From Streptomyces varsoviensis (lineage in GTDB: Bacteria > Actinomycetota > Actinomycetes > Streptomycetales > Streptomycetaceae): a stretch of 64,000 bases of DNA. The DNA lies in the NCBI RefSeq assembly GCF_000718635.1, contig NZ_JOBF01000012.1, positions 227,170-291,169 of the forward strand. Direction: 5' to 3'. Both the position numbers and the translations under genes were made by a program. The first letter of the stretch is position 1, and each line of letters opens with the position of its first letter. Under the pieces are notes generated by a model. It saw only the letters and a program-made list of their open reading frames with translations. It did no database searches and was not told where the DNA came from. Of this stretch, positions 25,538 to 34,499 are shown piece after piece.

Positions 25538-26067
25538 CGGAACAGCGAGTCGACGTGATCGGCGCCGAGGCCCACCCGCTCGTAGTGGGCGCGGCACATG
25601 GCGATGTAGTCGTGGACGTCGAAGTACCCGGCGCTCTCGCCGTTCTCGTCCAGCCAGATCAGCGGGCCCTTCACGATGAAGAGCGTCTTCATCGGCTCTC
25701 CGCTGTCGTACGCGACCAGGGTGTGGCCCTCGCCCGGCGCCTCGTACACGAAGTCGCCGGCGCGCGCGGTCCAGGGGCGTTCGAGATAGCCCCAGGTGCC
25801 GGAGATCGTGTACGCGAACACCTCGTGCGGGTGGTAGTGCCGGTTCACCAGCCCGGCCTGTTCCGCCCGCAGGATGTCGGCCCAGGAGTTGTCCTTCACG
25901 TTGATCCACAGCGGCCGCGAGCCGACGGTCTCGGTGAACGGCACGTAGTAGCGGTCGTCGTCGGTGGCCGCCTGGGCGAGATAGACCTCGGGCAGCGCGT
26001 CGGGCTTGCAGGAGTCGCGGATCGGCTTGAGGTCCTTCCAGAACTCGCCGCCGGGTGCTTCGGGCAT
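25534..26067 (-). CDS. Cupin dioxygenase of the 2,4'-dihydroxyacetophenone dioxygenase family
   Basis: This 177-residue single-domain cupin has VNRHYHPHEVFAYTISG (metal-binding His residues near 75-80 and the conserved Glu) and the second motif PGEGHTLVAY. N-terminal LPEVYLAQAATDDDRYYVPF is typical of the 2,4'-dihydroxyacetophenone dioxygenase group, which cleaves the C-C bond between the ring carbonyl and the hydroxymethyl carbon using Fe. It is the first gene of the reverse operon and is coupled by a 4-base overlap to the transporter/dehydrogenase frame. A role in aromatic ketone breakdown is inferred from the family. Confidence 0.8.
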   Translation of the reverse strand: MPEAPGGEFWKDLKPIRDSCKPDALPEVYLAQAATDDDRYYVPFTETVGSRPLWINVKDNSWADILRAEQAGLVNRHYHPHEVFAYTISGTWGYLERPWTARAGDFVYEAPGEGHTLVAYDSGEPMKTLFIVKGPLIWLDENGESAGYFDVHDYIAMCRAHYERVGLGADHVDSLFR

Positions 26068-26256
26068 GGTGGTCTCCGCTCCGTCGTTCGGTATCCGGCC
26101 TGGGGGCAGCCGTTCGGTGTCCGTCCCGCGGACGGCCGGGCCGAGGCCGTCCGGCTCGCGGCCGGTCAGGCCTCGGTCCAGTCGCCCGGTCAGCAGTGAA
26201 CTCCCGCCGGCGCGGGCATGTCTTTCCTCTGGCGGACATCGCCGCTTGCCTGTTCG

Positions 26257-26284
26257 GGACATCGGACACCGGACAGGGGACATG
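26257..26284. repeat. Four tandem 7-bp GGACANN units in the divergent promoter region
   Basis: GGACATC, GGACACC, GGACAGG and GGACATG follow one another without a gap between the divergent cupin operon and the MFS gene (26068-26326). Another GGACATC occurs 17 bases upstream at 26234. The position suits a regulator-binding array, but the repeats may also be simple slippage products. Confidence 0.55.
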
Positions 26285-26326
26285 ACATGACCGGGGACAG
26301 GACCGCGACGCCACCTGGAGGCCCGT

Positions 26327-27805
26327 ATGCAGGACGCTCCCGAGGACCTTCCGAGCCCCGCGCCGGCGGGCCGCAGGATCCAGCCCTGGCACACCCTCTG
26401 GCTGCTGCTCCTGCTGGGATGGACGGTCAGCGCCGCCGACCGGGCGGTGACCGGCCCCGTCGTCACGTGGATGATCGACAACGGCGTCGGCTTCCTCGCG
26501 GACGCCCGCCACCCGCACGCGCTCGGCGGCCTCATCGGCGGCCTGTTCTTCGCCGGCTACATGCTCACCCAGTTTCCCGGCGGCTACCTCGGCGACCGGC
26601 ACGGCCACCGCACGCTCATCGTCGTCAGCCTGGTGTGGGCCGGTGCGGCCACCATCGCCACCGGACTCGTGGGCGGTCTCGTCGCGTTCATCGTGCTGCG
26701 CGTCGTCACCGGCCTCGGCGAGGGCGCGTTCTACTCCAACGACCGCACCCTGATCACCGCGGTCACCCCGGAACGCCACCGCGGCCTGGGCATGGGCGTG
26801 GTCATCACCGGACTCGCGCTCGGCATCACCGTCGCCACCGTCTTCACCCCCCACTTCATCGGCGTCGGCGAGCGCGTGCTGCCGCGCGCCGAGGCGTGGC
26901 GGATGGCGTTCTGGATCCTCGGCGTCGCGACGCTCGCCGTGGCCCTCCTCCTCGCGGTGCGCTTCCGCGCCCATCTGCGGGCCGGGGCCGTGGCCCGCGC
27001 CACGGCGCGGCTCGCCGGATACTCCGCCGTCTCCCTGGCGCTGATCATGGCCGTCTACCTGCTGGGCGACCGGGCGGGCCTCGCGGGACTGTGGATCGCG
27101 CTGCTCGAAGTCGCCCTCGCCGTCGGCCTGGTGCTCTTCGCCCTCCTCCGCAAGGGCGCCGAACTCGGCCCGGTGCTCAAGAACCGCGACCTGAACCTGA
27201 TCTACCTCGCCAACATCGCCATCCTGTGGAACCTCTGGTTCTTCAGCTTCTGGTCGGTGTCCATCGTCGCCGGGGCCGCCCACTCGTCGTTCATGAGCGC
27301 CGCCCTCACCGCGGGCTTCAATGCGGGCGCCGGGCTCCTCGGCTTCCCGGCGGGCGGCTGGCTCTCGGACCGCACCCGGCGGCGCGGCTGGAGCCGGAAA
27401 TCCGTGATGCTCTCCTGCACCGGCGTCCAGGCCCTGCTCACCGTCGCCTTCGCCTGGTATCTGACCGCCGCCGCCCGCCCCGCGCTGTGGATCATGGGGC
27501 TGCTGCTGTTCACCGCGAGCCTGTTCTTCAACGCCCTTCAGCCCGTCGGCCACGCCTGGACCGCCGAGATCGCCGAACCCCGCATGCGCGGCTCCGCCTT
27601 CGGCATGGAGAACCTCATCGGCGAGACGGGCGCCGTCCTCGCCCCCGCCGTCGGCGGCGCGCTGCGCGACGCCACCGGCGACTGGACCCTGGCCCTCTGG
27701 CTGGACGCCGCGCTCGTCGCCGGCTGTTTCGCCGTGCTCGCCGCCGTACGGGCCGGCGCCCCGTCCCGTACCGCCGAAGCGGCCACCGCCGCCACCGTGC
27801 CCTGA
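26327..27805 (+). CDS. MFS transporter
   Basis: This 492-residue protein has about 12 transmembrane segments with PGGYLGDRHGHR (loop 2-3 motif A, ~86-97) and GEGAFYSNDRTLI (~133-145), typical of anion:cation symporters and hexuronate/phthalate-type permeases. The ATG follows CTGGAGGC. It is transcribed away from the cupin operon, sharing the 260-base promoter region, so it may import the operon's substrate alongside the fused transporter. The substrate is not evident. Confidence 0.85.
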   Translation: MQDAPEDLPSPAPAGRRIQPWHTLWLLLLLGWTVSAADRAVTGPVVTWMIDNGVGFLADARHPHALGGLIGGLFFAGYMLTQFPGGYLGDRHGHRTLIVVSLVWAGAATIATGLVGGLVAFIVLRVVTGLGEGAFYSNDRTLITAVTPERHRGLGMGVVITGLALGITVATVFTPHFIGVGERVLPRAEAWRMAFWILGVATLAVALLLAVRFRAHLRAGAVARATARLAGYSAVSLALIMAVYLLGDRAGLAGLWIALLEVALAVGLVLFALLRKGAELGPVLKNRDLNLIYLANIAILWNLWFFSFWSVSIVAGAAHSSFMSAALTAGFNAGAGLLGFPAGGWLSDRTRRRGWSRKSVMLSCTGVQALLTVAFAWYLTAAARPALWIMGLLLFTASLFFNALQPVGHAWTAEIAEPRMRGSAFGMENLIGETGAVLAPAVGGALRDATGDWTLALWLDAALVAGCFAVLAAVRAGAPSRTAEAATAATVP

Positions 27806-27871
27806 GCCCTGGGGGTGAGGCGCCCGTCCCCGGAGCCGGGCGCCGCGACCGCTCCGGCGCCGGAGCGGGGA

Positions 27872-28012
27872 TCAGGCGTCGAAGCGGTGGCGGGCGGCCT
27901 CGATGCGCTCGAAGTAGCGGTGCGTCCAGCGGCACATCTCGTCGACGGTCGCGCGCAGGCCCTGGCCCGGCTCGGTGAGGGTGTATTCGACCCGCTGTAG
28001 GACGGTGGGGTA
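27872..28012 (-). pseudogene. C-terminal remnant of an HxlR-type regulator
   Basis: Forty-six codons before a stop read YPTVLQRVEYTLTEPGQGLR and onward to a charged end. This matches the wing and C-terminal helix of HxlR-family winged-helix regulators (usual form YPxVPPRVEYxLTxxG). The N-terminal ~60 residues, including the DNA-recognition helix, are missing: upstream sequence runs straight into the RidA gene leader. A functional HxlR gene divergent from a RidA gene is a common arrangement, so a deletion probably removed the 5' half. Confidence 0.75.
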
Positions 28013-28099
28013 CACGTGAGTAACCACAAGAGAGCGACCCCGCGCCGTGGCACGGGCGGGCACGAGCCCGCGGGCGCTCAGGACGAGGAGGAAGACAGC

Positions 28100-28507
28100 A
28101 TGGCCGTCAACCTGGTGGATCCGAGCGGATTGCCCAAGATCGACGTCTACCGGCAGGTGTCGATCGCGACGGGGTCGAGGCTGGTCTCCATCGCCGGCCA
28201 GGTCGCCTGGGACGCCGAGGGGGCCACGGTCGGCGAGGGCGACCTCGCGGCGCAGGTCGAGCAGTGCTACCTCAACATCGGCACCGCTCTGGCGGCGGCC
28301 GGCGGCTCCTTCGACGACGTGACGCGGCTGACCGTCTACGTCGTCGACTGGACCCCGGACAAGCTGCCGCAGTTCATGGAGGGCATCTCCCGGGCGTCCG
28401 CGAAGCTGGGCACCACCCCGGTCCCGCCGTCCACGCTGCTGGGCGTCGCGGCCCTGCACGTCCCCGAGCACCTGGTCGAGATAGAGGCCACCGCGGTCCT
28501 CGACTGA
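28100..28507 (+). CDS. RidA/YjgF-family protein (enamine/imine deaminase-like)
   Basis: This 135-residue protein has LVSIAGQVAWDAEG (residues ~30-43), QVEQCYLNIGTALAAAGGSF and the VPPSTLLGVAALHVPEHLVEIEATAVL C-terminal region that is diagnostic of the RidA superfamily (given here only as landmarks; the key Gly/Arg/Glu positions vary). Such proteins hydrolyse reactive enamine/imine intermediates or act in detoxification. The canonical catalytic Arg (usually in PxR near residue 105) is not seen: the protein has PPST. The ATG at 28100 follows GAGGAGGAAGA; an in-frame GTG at 28016 is less likely. It is divergent from the HxlR remnant. Confidence 0.8.
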   Translation: MAVNLVDPSGLPKIDVYRQVSIATGSRLVSIAGQVAWDAEGATVGEGDLAAQVEQCYLNIGTALAAAGGSFDDVTRLTVYVVDWTPDKLPQFMEGISRASAKLGTTPVPPSTLLGVAALHVPEHLVEIEATAVLD

Positions 28508-28847
28508 ACGGAGAGTCACTGGGTCCCGCACGGCTGCTTTGCACGCTTGACGCGCGGGAATTGACAGCGTATGAGGAACCGCTGTCGACCGTGCCTTGTC
28601 TCATTTCTCCCGTAAACCGCAAGTCGCGATCGAGACGATTCCTTCCAGAGGCGATTTCTCCCGCCCATTTCCAGAAATGATCAGTAAACGATCAGGCAGA
28701 ATTCTCGGGCGCCGGGCATAACCGGCAGCGGCACCGAAGCCGAAGCCGGCAGCGGAATCGCAGCCGTCAGCGGACCGGAGCCGAAACCGGCGACGGGACC
28801 GAACTCGAAGCCGGCGGCGGAGCCGACACGAGAATGAGGGAGAAGCC
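28508..28847 (+). promoter_or_regulatory. Intergenic region with candidate sigma-70-type promoter
   Basis: TTGACG (28547-28552) and TATGAG (28570-28575) are spaced by 17 bases. Farther on, TGATC and GATCA (28678-28694) form a short inverted repeat. The last ~120 bases are a degenerate GC-rich repeat around AAGCCGGCAGCGG. The promoter would drive the Tat-exported glycosidase gene from a ~270-base leader. No gene was seen here. Confidence 0.4.
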
Positions 28848-31010
28848 GTGCACGCAGAGCGAAGATTCGGCCGGAGAAGGCTCTTACAGGCGGGACTCGG
28901 GGCCGGCGGCGCCCTGGCGGCGAATCTGCTGCCAGGGCCGGCCGGGCTGCCCGGGGCGCGCACCCCGGCCGCCTGGGCGGCGGTACCCGCCGAGGCCCCG
29001 CCCGGAGCGGAGCGCCTCGGCGGCGGATTCCCGGACTGGAGCCGGTACGCGCGGCTGGCCGACGCCACGTTCGACGACGACGCCGAGCCCGCGGCCCTGA
29101 AGCCGGTGATCGCCGCCCTCAAGGCGCAGCACGTCAGCGTGATCGAGGTCGACACCATCCTGTCCAACTGGCTGACGGACGCCGAGTACACCGCGCATCT
29201 GAAAACGATCAAAACGTTCGTGGGCCTGGCGCACCAGTCCGGGATACGGGTCGTCATGTATTACCCGTCGCTGGAACTGATCAGCGCGGGCGGCGAGAAG
29301 GGCCCCTCCTTCTACAAGAACAGCCACGGCAAGGACTGGGTGCAGCGCTCCCTGGACGGGAAGCCCAATGTCTTCTACGGCAGCCTCGTCGTATGGGTGG
29401 ACCCGGGCGACGAGAGCTGCTGGATGAGCCCCAACTCCCCGTGGCGCGACTACTACCTGGGCCGGATCAAGCTGCTCGCGGCCACCGGCGTCGACGCGAT
29501 CTGGCCGGACGTGCCGATCTACTTCGACGGCGCGGCCGACTGGTGCGACGCCTCCACCTGGGCCGCGACCGCCTTCAAGGCCGACACCGGCCTCGACCTG
29601 CCGACGAAGAAGGACTTCAACAATCTGGCCTTCCGCCGCTTCGTCGAGTGGCGCCACCGCAATCTGCACCAATGGCAGGTCGACATCGCCGCCGCCGGCG
29701 CGTCCGTCAACCCGGAGCTGGTCACCTTCTCCGAGACGGTGAGCATGGACTACCAGTACGCCACCCTGATCGGGCTCGACGGCGCGTACACCCGGCAGAC
29801 GCCGGGGCTCAGCCAGTGCTGGGAGGTGGACATCCTCAGCAACTACGACGGCATGCGCCACGCCACCGCCTCCGACTGGACCTGTCTGATCTCGATGTAC
29901 AAGTACGCGCGGGCCGCCAGCGGTGCCAAGCCCGCCTGGGCGTTCTCCTACGGCTGGAAGGCCGACGACGCCTCCCTGGTGATGGCCGAGGTGCTGGCCG
30001 CCGGCTGCAACGCGTACGAGGTCAAGACCCCGTTCAAGAGCGACAGCGCCGACCTCCCCATGCGCACCCGCATGTACGGCTTCGTCGAGGCGCACGAGAA
30101 GGAGCTGTACGACACGACGACGCTGGCGGACGTCGGCGTCTACCACTCCGCCGCCTCCCGCGACTTCGTCAGCCCCTCGCCCGGCAACGGCATGTACGTC
30201 ACCACCAAGAAGCCAGCCGGGGTCAAGGAGTGGTGGGCCAGTGAGGCCGAGGAGAGCTGCACCCGGCAGAAGTGGCTCGGCGAGTTCCGCGGCACCGTCA
30301 AGGCCCTGGTCTTCGAGCACATCCCCTTCACCACCGTCACCAGCCCCGGCCTCACCGCCGCCGACCTGGCCGGCTACCGGGCGCTGCTGCTGCCCAACCT
30401 CCAGGCCGTCTCCGACGCCGAGGCCGAGGTGCTGCGGGGCTTCGTCTCGGGCGGCGGCACCGTCGTGATCACCGGCCCCGCGCCCACCGCGTACGACCAA
30501 CTGGGCACCGCCCGCACCGAACTGGCCCTCGCCGACGTGCTCGGCTTCGGGAAGGCCGACCCGCTGCCCGCGAGCAAGGAGAACCGGTTCGGCTCCGGCG
30601 TCTGCTGGTACTTCCAGGCCCTGCTGGGCCACAGCTACCTGGCCAACACCGACCAGGCCAGCGCCGACCGGCTCCTCGCACCGGTCCGCGCGGCGGCCCC
30701 GCCGCGGGTCAAGCTCGTCGGCGACCGCCGCATCCACCTGGAGGCGGGCCGGCTCGGCGATGACACCATCGTGCAACTGGTCAACTTCTCCGGCTTCGGC
30801 GACACCCCCGCCGCCTTCAAGGTCACCCCGGCGGCCTGCTCGCTCTCCTTGGTCGTCCCGGCCGGCAAGCAGGTCAAGGCGGTCACCGTCAGCTCGCCCG
30901 ACAACCCCTCGCCCGCCCCGCGGCCGGTCACCTGGACGGTCTCCGGCGACGAGGCCACCGTCGCGCTGACCGTCACGCAGTACTCCCTCGTGACGATCAC
31001 CACGGGCTGA
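28848..31010 (+). CDS. Tat-exported glycoside-hydrolase-like protein with GATase-like domain
   Basis: This 720-residue protein has a twin-arginine signal (GRRRLLQAGLGAGGALAAN, residues ~8-26). Residues ~60-430 form a TIM-barrel-like catalytic region (IEVDTILSNWL, GIRVVMYYPSLE, GVDAIWPDVPIYFDGA). Residues ~465-580 resemble the beta-galactosidase trimerisation/GATase domain (YRALLLPNLQAVSDAEAEVL, GGTVVITGP). A beta-sandwich-like tail ends in TVTQYSLVTI. The layout resembles GH42-related or alpha-fucosidase-like secreted proteins. The substrate is not evident. The GTG start follows GAGGGAGAAGCC. It is monocistronic and convergent with the downstream lipoprotein gene. Confidence 0.72.
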   Translation: MHAERRFGRRRLLQAGLGAGGALAANLLPGPAGLPGARTPAAWAAVPAEAPPGAERLGGGFPDWSRYARLADATFDDDAEPAALKPVIAALKAQHVSVIEVDTILSNWLTDAEYTAHLKTIKTFVGLAHQSGIRVVMYYPSLELISAGGEKGPSFYKNSHGKDWVQRSLDGKPNVFYGSLVVWVDPGDESCWMSPNSPWRDYYLGRIKLLAATGVDAIWPDVPIYFDGAADWCDASTWAATAFKADTGLDLPTKKDFNNLAFRRFVEWRHRNLHQWQVDIAAAGASVNPELVTFSETVSMDYQYATLIGLDGAYTRQTPGLSQCWEVDILSNYDGMRHATASDWTCLISMYKYARAASGAKPAWAFSYGWKADDASLVMAEVLAAGCNAYEVKTPFKSDSADLPMRTRMYGFVEAHEKELYDTTTLADVGVYHSAASRDFVSPSPGNGMYVTTKKPAGVKEWWASEAEESCTRQKWLGEFRGTVKALVFEHIPFTTVTSPGLTAADLAGYRALLLPNLQAVSDAEAEVLRGFVSGGGTVVITGPAPTAYDQLGTARTELALADVLGFGKADPLPASKENRFGSGVCWYFQALLGHSYLANTDQASADRLLAPVRAAAPPRVKLVGDRRIHLEAGRLGDDTIVQLVNFSGFGDTPAAFKVTPAACSLSLVVPAGKQVKAVTVSSPDNPSPAPRPVTWTVSGDEATVALTVTQYSLVTITTG

Positions 31011-31048
31011 TCCTCTTCTCGGTTCCCTGCGACGCCCTACGCGACGCC

Positions 31049-32197
31049 CTACGACCCGGGGACGCGGATACGCCACAGCGATGTGGGCCGCTCCTCGTCC
31101 CCGGGATGGGACTCGAAGGCGATCCACCGCCCGTCCGGCGACCAACTGGGCGCGCCGTCATAGCCGTCGCCGCGCGTCACCCGCACCGGCCGGCCCCCGT
31201 CGGCGGACATCACGAAGATCTGCGGCACCTCCAGGCCGCCGGAGGTGGAGGAGAACACCACCGACCGGCCGTCCGGCGACCAACTGGCGTCGGTGTGCTC
31301 GCCCGACCCCGTGGTGAGCCGCCGCAGCCCGCCGCCGTCCGCGTTCACGACGTACAGCGCCCACGCGTCGCTGTGCTGCTCGCGGCGCTGGAAGACGAGC
31401 CGGTCGCCGCGCGGCGACCAGTTGGGCTGCCGGTTGTCCGTACCGGTCGCGGGGCCGTCCAGCAGCCGGGTCTGTCCGCTGCCGTCCCGCCGCACCTTCC
31501 ACAGCGAGCCGAGCGCGGACCGCTCCGGCCGCGCCGCCGCGGCCTCCTCGCCGCCGTCCTCCGGATCTTCCTCCTCCGGAGCGGCGCTCCCCGGGGCCTC
31601 CCGTTCGACGCTCTCCTGGAACGCGATCCAGTCCCCGCGCGGCGAGAAGCTGGGCTCCAGATACCCCGAGTCGCCGCCGTGCCGGGTGACCCTTACGGGC
31701 CGGCCGCCGCCCGGCGGCAGCACCCAGATCTCGTCCCGCTCCGCCCGGTCGGAGGCGAAGGCCACCCCGGCCGACGGATGCCAGCTCGAACCGGGCAGGT
31801 TCACCGCGGCCTGCCCGGCCTCGTCGAGCAGCGTCCGGGGGCCGCCGCGCGCCGGCCGGCCGGACGGCCCGCCGGGCCCCGGCGGCAGCACCCGCAACGC
31901 GGCGGGCCCCGCGTTGTAGCCGTCGTGGAAGAGGGTGAACAGCATGGAGGTGCCGTCCGGCGAGAACGCCGGGTTCTGCGCGCTGGACCGGCCGTCCGCG
32001 CGGTACACCAGCTCGGCGCCGTCCCCGCGCGTCACCCGCTTCTCCGCCGGAGGCCGTCCCGTAGGGCCCTTCGATTCTGCCTGGCCCGTGGGCCCCGTCG
32101 TACCGCTCCCGGACGGGCGCGGCGGCTCGGCCGGTGAGCCGCACGCCGTCAGAACGAGGGCGGACAGGAACGCTGCGACGTACGGACGGCTGCGCAT
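31049..32197 (-). CDS. TolB-like beta-propeller lipoprotein
   Basis: This 382-residue protein has a lipoprotein signal ending in LVLTACG (lipidated Cys ~19). The mature protein holds repeated WD40-like/PD40 blades, visible as recurring SPDG or SPRGD turns: NPAFSPDG, EPSFSPRGDWIAF, QPNWSPRGDRLVF, DASWSPDGRSVVF and APSWSPDGRWIAF, giving about five to six blades. Such surface-anchored propellers usually mediate protein contact or ligand sensing. An acidic Ala-rich insert (~residues 205-225) lies between blades. The start at 32197 was chosen for the signal peptide. It has no clear operon partner; the molybdenum-hydroxylase operon ends 34 bases upstream. Confidence 0.8.
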   Translation of the reverse strand: MRSRPYVAAFLSALVLTACGSPAEPPRPSGSGTTGPTGQAESKGPTGRPPAEKRVTRGDGAELVYRADGRSSAQNPAFSPDGTSMLFTLFHDGYNAGPAALRVLPPGPGGPSGRPARGGPRTLLDEAGQAAVNLPGSSWHPSAGVAFASDRAERDEIWVLPPGGGRPVRVTRHGGDSGYLEPSFSPRGDWIAFQESVEREAPGSAAPEEEDPEDGGEEAAAARPERSALGSLWKVRRDGSGQTRLLDGPATGTDNRQPNWSPRGDRLVFQRREQHSDAWALYVVNADGGGLRRLTTGSGEHTDASWSPDGRSVVFSSTSGGLEVPQIFVMSADGGRPVRVTRGDGYDGAPSWSPDGRWIAFESHPGDEERPTSLWRIRVPGS

Positions 32198-32231
32198 CGC
32201 ACCGACAGTAGCGGAGTCAACTCCCGTACCA

Positions 32232-34499
32232 CTACGGGCAATTGCCGTTTCGGTCATCCTCCGGCGCGAGCACGTCCTCCACCCGGATGGGCAGCGCCCG
32301 GTGCCGGCGGCCCGTCGCGTGATGGATCGCGTTGGCGATGGCGGGCGCCACCCCCACCAGCGCCACCTCGCCGCACCCCTTCACCCCGAGCGGATTGACC
32401 AGCGGATCGGGTACGTCGACGAAGTCCACGTCGACCCGGCCGACATCGGCGTTGACCGGGACGAGGTACTCGGCCAGATCCGCGTGGTGGAACCCGCCGT
32501 GGCGCGGCTCGGGCTCGCCGCGCTCGCGCAGCGCCGCCCCGATGCCCCACACCACGCCGCCGCGGATCTGACCGGCCGCGGTCACCGGGCTCGCCACCCG
32601 GCCGCAGTCCACGACGCTGACCACGCGCGGCACCCGCACCCGCCCGATGGCCGGCTCGACGCGGACCTCCACGAAGTGGGCGATGAAACTGAACGCCGAG
32701 AAGCCGGGGTACTCGGGCCCGGCCGGCGTGGGCAGCCCCGCCCGCAGCCGGTCGACGGCCCGCGCGGACTGCCCCGGCGGCAGGGAGACGGCCTCGACCA
32801 CGGCCTCCGGCCGCCCCGCCGCGGCCCGTTCGGCCGCCGCCGCGACCGTGTCGAGGGGCCCCTCGTCCGGCGCCCCGAGGCACGACCGCAGTCGCCGCAG
32901 CGCGGCGTGGACCGCGGGCAGCGCCGTGGCCGTCCCCCACGACCCCGCCGTCAGATGCTGCGGCACCTCGCCCGTGTCGCCGACGCCGACCCGTACGCCG
33001 CCGGCCGAGATCCCCAGGTCCAGGGCGACCGTACGGGCGATCGCCGTCCGCAGGCCCTGCCCCATCTCGTGCCCGGACACCTCCACCGCGATCCGCCCGT
33101 CGGCCGCCAGCCGCAGCCGCGCGACGGCCGGGCCCGCCGAGGCGCGGTACGCGCCGGCCGCCACGCCCCACCCGACGAGCGTGCCGTCGGCCGCGCGCAT
33201 CGAGCCGGGCCGGGGCGTACGGGCCGCCCAGCCGAACAGCTCCGCGCCCCGGCGCAGGCACGCGGCGAGATGGCGGGAGGAGAACGGTCGGCCGGTCACG
33301 GGGTCGGACCCCGTGTCGTTGGCCAGCCGCAGCGCCACCGGGTCGTGCCCCGTGGCGCAGGCGATCTCGTCCACCGCCGATTCGAGGGCGAACACGGCCG
33401 CGTGCTCGAAGGGCGCGCGCATGAACCCGGGGGTCTGCACATCGGTGCGGGTGAGCCGCTGATGCCCGCGGAAGTCCCCGATGCCGTACAGGCGCGCGGT
33501 GACGGACGTGAAGTCGGAGGCGAACAGGTCGTGCCGTGAGGTCTGCTGCCGCGTCTCGTGGACGAGGGCGGTGAGGAGCCCGGAACGGTCGGCGCCGAGC
33601 CGGAGGCGGTGGCGGCTCGCGGGCCGGAACGTACTCCCGTGGAACGTCTGCGTCCGGTCCACCACGAGTTTGACCGGCCTGCCGAGCCGGCGCGCGGCGA
33701 CGGCCAGCGGGCCCACGTGCGACTGGAGCCACGTCTTCTGCCCGAAGCCGCCGCCGACCTGCGGCGAGACCACCCGCACACGGGCGGGGGCGATGCCGAG
33801 CTGGCGGGCGAGGCCGTGCCGCACCGCCCCCGAGTTCTGCGTGCACTCGTGCACCACGAGGTCGTCGCCGCGCCACTCGACGACCGTGCCCAGCAGCTCC
33901 ATCGGCACCTGGTGCTGCGCGCCGATGTCGTACTCCGCGTCGAGCCGCACCGGGCTCCGCGCGAACGCCGCGTCCGCGTCGCCCATCGCGAGGTCCGCGA
34001 ACATCGGCTGGGGGAGCGCCGCCGCCTGCCCCACCGTCTCGGCCCCGGCCGCGTCGAGGGTCACGGCCACCGCCGGCGCCGCCTCGTACCGCGCCTCGAC
34101 GAGAGCCGCGGCCTCGGCGGCCGCGACCGGCGTCTCCGCCACCACCAGCGCGATCGGCTGACCGCGGTAGGCGATACGGTCGTCCAGCAGCGGTTGCAGG
34201 GACTGGAAGCCGTAACCGCCGCTCAACCGGTAACCCGCCGGGCGCAGTTCGTGCTCCTCGAACCGGGTCACCACCAGCAGTACGCCGGCCACGGCGCGGG
34301 CCGCGGCCGTCTCCACGCGCGCCACGCGCCCCCTGCCGACGGTGGCGACGGCGAGCGCGGCGTGGGCCAGGCCGGGCGGCGTGCGGTCCGCGGCGTAGCG
34401 AGTCGCGCCGGTCACCTTCTCGTAGGCGTCGATGCGGGGGACCGGCGCGCCGCCCGGCCCGCTTCGGGCGTCGCTTCCCCGGCCCGTCGGCGCGCTCAC
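32232..34499 (-). CDS. Molybdenum hydroxylase large subunit (xanthine dehydrogenase family)
   Basis: This 755-residue molybdopterin-binding subunit has the N-terminal 'hammerhead' a/b domain (~25-130) and the MoCo-binding domains, with GGGFGQKT (~258-265), AFEHAAVFALES, VSGHEMGQGLRTAI (~475-488) and the C-terminal catalytic Glu in VKGCGEVALVG (~718-728). Enzymes of this family hydroxylate purines, aldehydes or N-heteroaromatics. The GTG start overlaps the FAD-subunit stop (GTGA at 34496-34499). All three subunits are encoded in order small-medium-large. Its closeness to a purine-like nucleoside cluster raises the idea that it oxidises a nucleobase, but a catabolic role is equally likely. Confidence 0.88.
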   Translation of the reverse strand: MSAPTGRGSDARSGPGGAPVPRIDAYEKVTGATRYAADRTPPGLAHAALAVATVGRGRVARVETAAARAVAGVLLVVTRFEEHELRPAGYRLSGGYGFQSLQPLLDDRIAYRGQPIALVVAETPVAAAEAAALVEARYEAAPAVAVTLDAAGAETVGQAAALPQPMFADLAMGDADAAFARSPVRLDAEYDIGAQHQVPMELLGTVVEWRGDDLVVHECTQNSGAVRHGLARQLGIAPARVRVVSPQVGGGFGQKTWLQSHVGPLAVAARRLGRPVKLVVDRTQTFHGSTFRPASRHRLRLGADRSGLLTALVHETRQQTSRHDLFASDFTSVTARLYGIGDFRGHQRLTRTDVQTPGFMRAPFEHAAVFALESAVDEIACATGHDPVALRLANDTGSDPVTGRPFSSRHLAACLRRGAELFGWAARTPRPGSMRAADGTLVGWGVAAGAYRASAGPAVARLRLAADGRIAVEVSGHEMGQGLRTAIARTVALDLGISAGGVRVGVGDTGEVPQHLTAGSWGTATALPAVHAALRRLRSCLGAPDEGPLDTVAAAAERAAAGRPEAVVEAVSLPPGQSARAVDRLRAGLPTPAGPEYPGFSAFSFIAHFVEVRVEPAIGRVRVPRVVSVVDCGRVASPVTAAGQIRGGVVWGIGAALRERGEPEPRHGGFHHADLAEYLVPVNADVGRVDVDFVDVPDPLVNPLGVKGCGEVALVGVAPAIANAIHHATGRRHRALPIRVEDVLAPEDDRNGNCP

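Noticed and set aside
28848..31010. Member of the exopolysaccharide operon at the left end
   Set aside because: It is 20 kb away, separately promoted and has a different domain layout, so a link is not supported.
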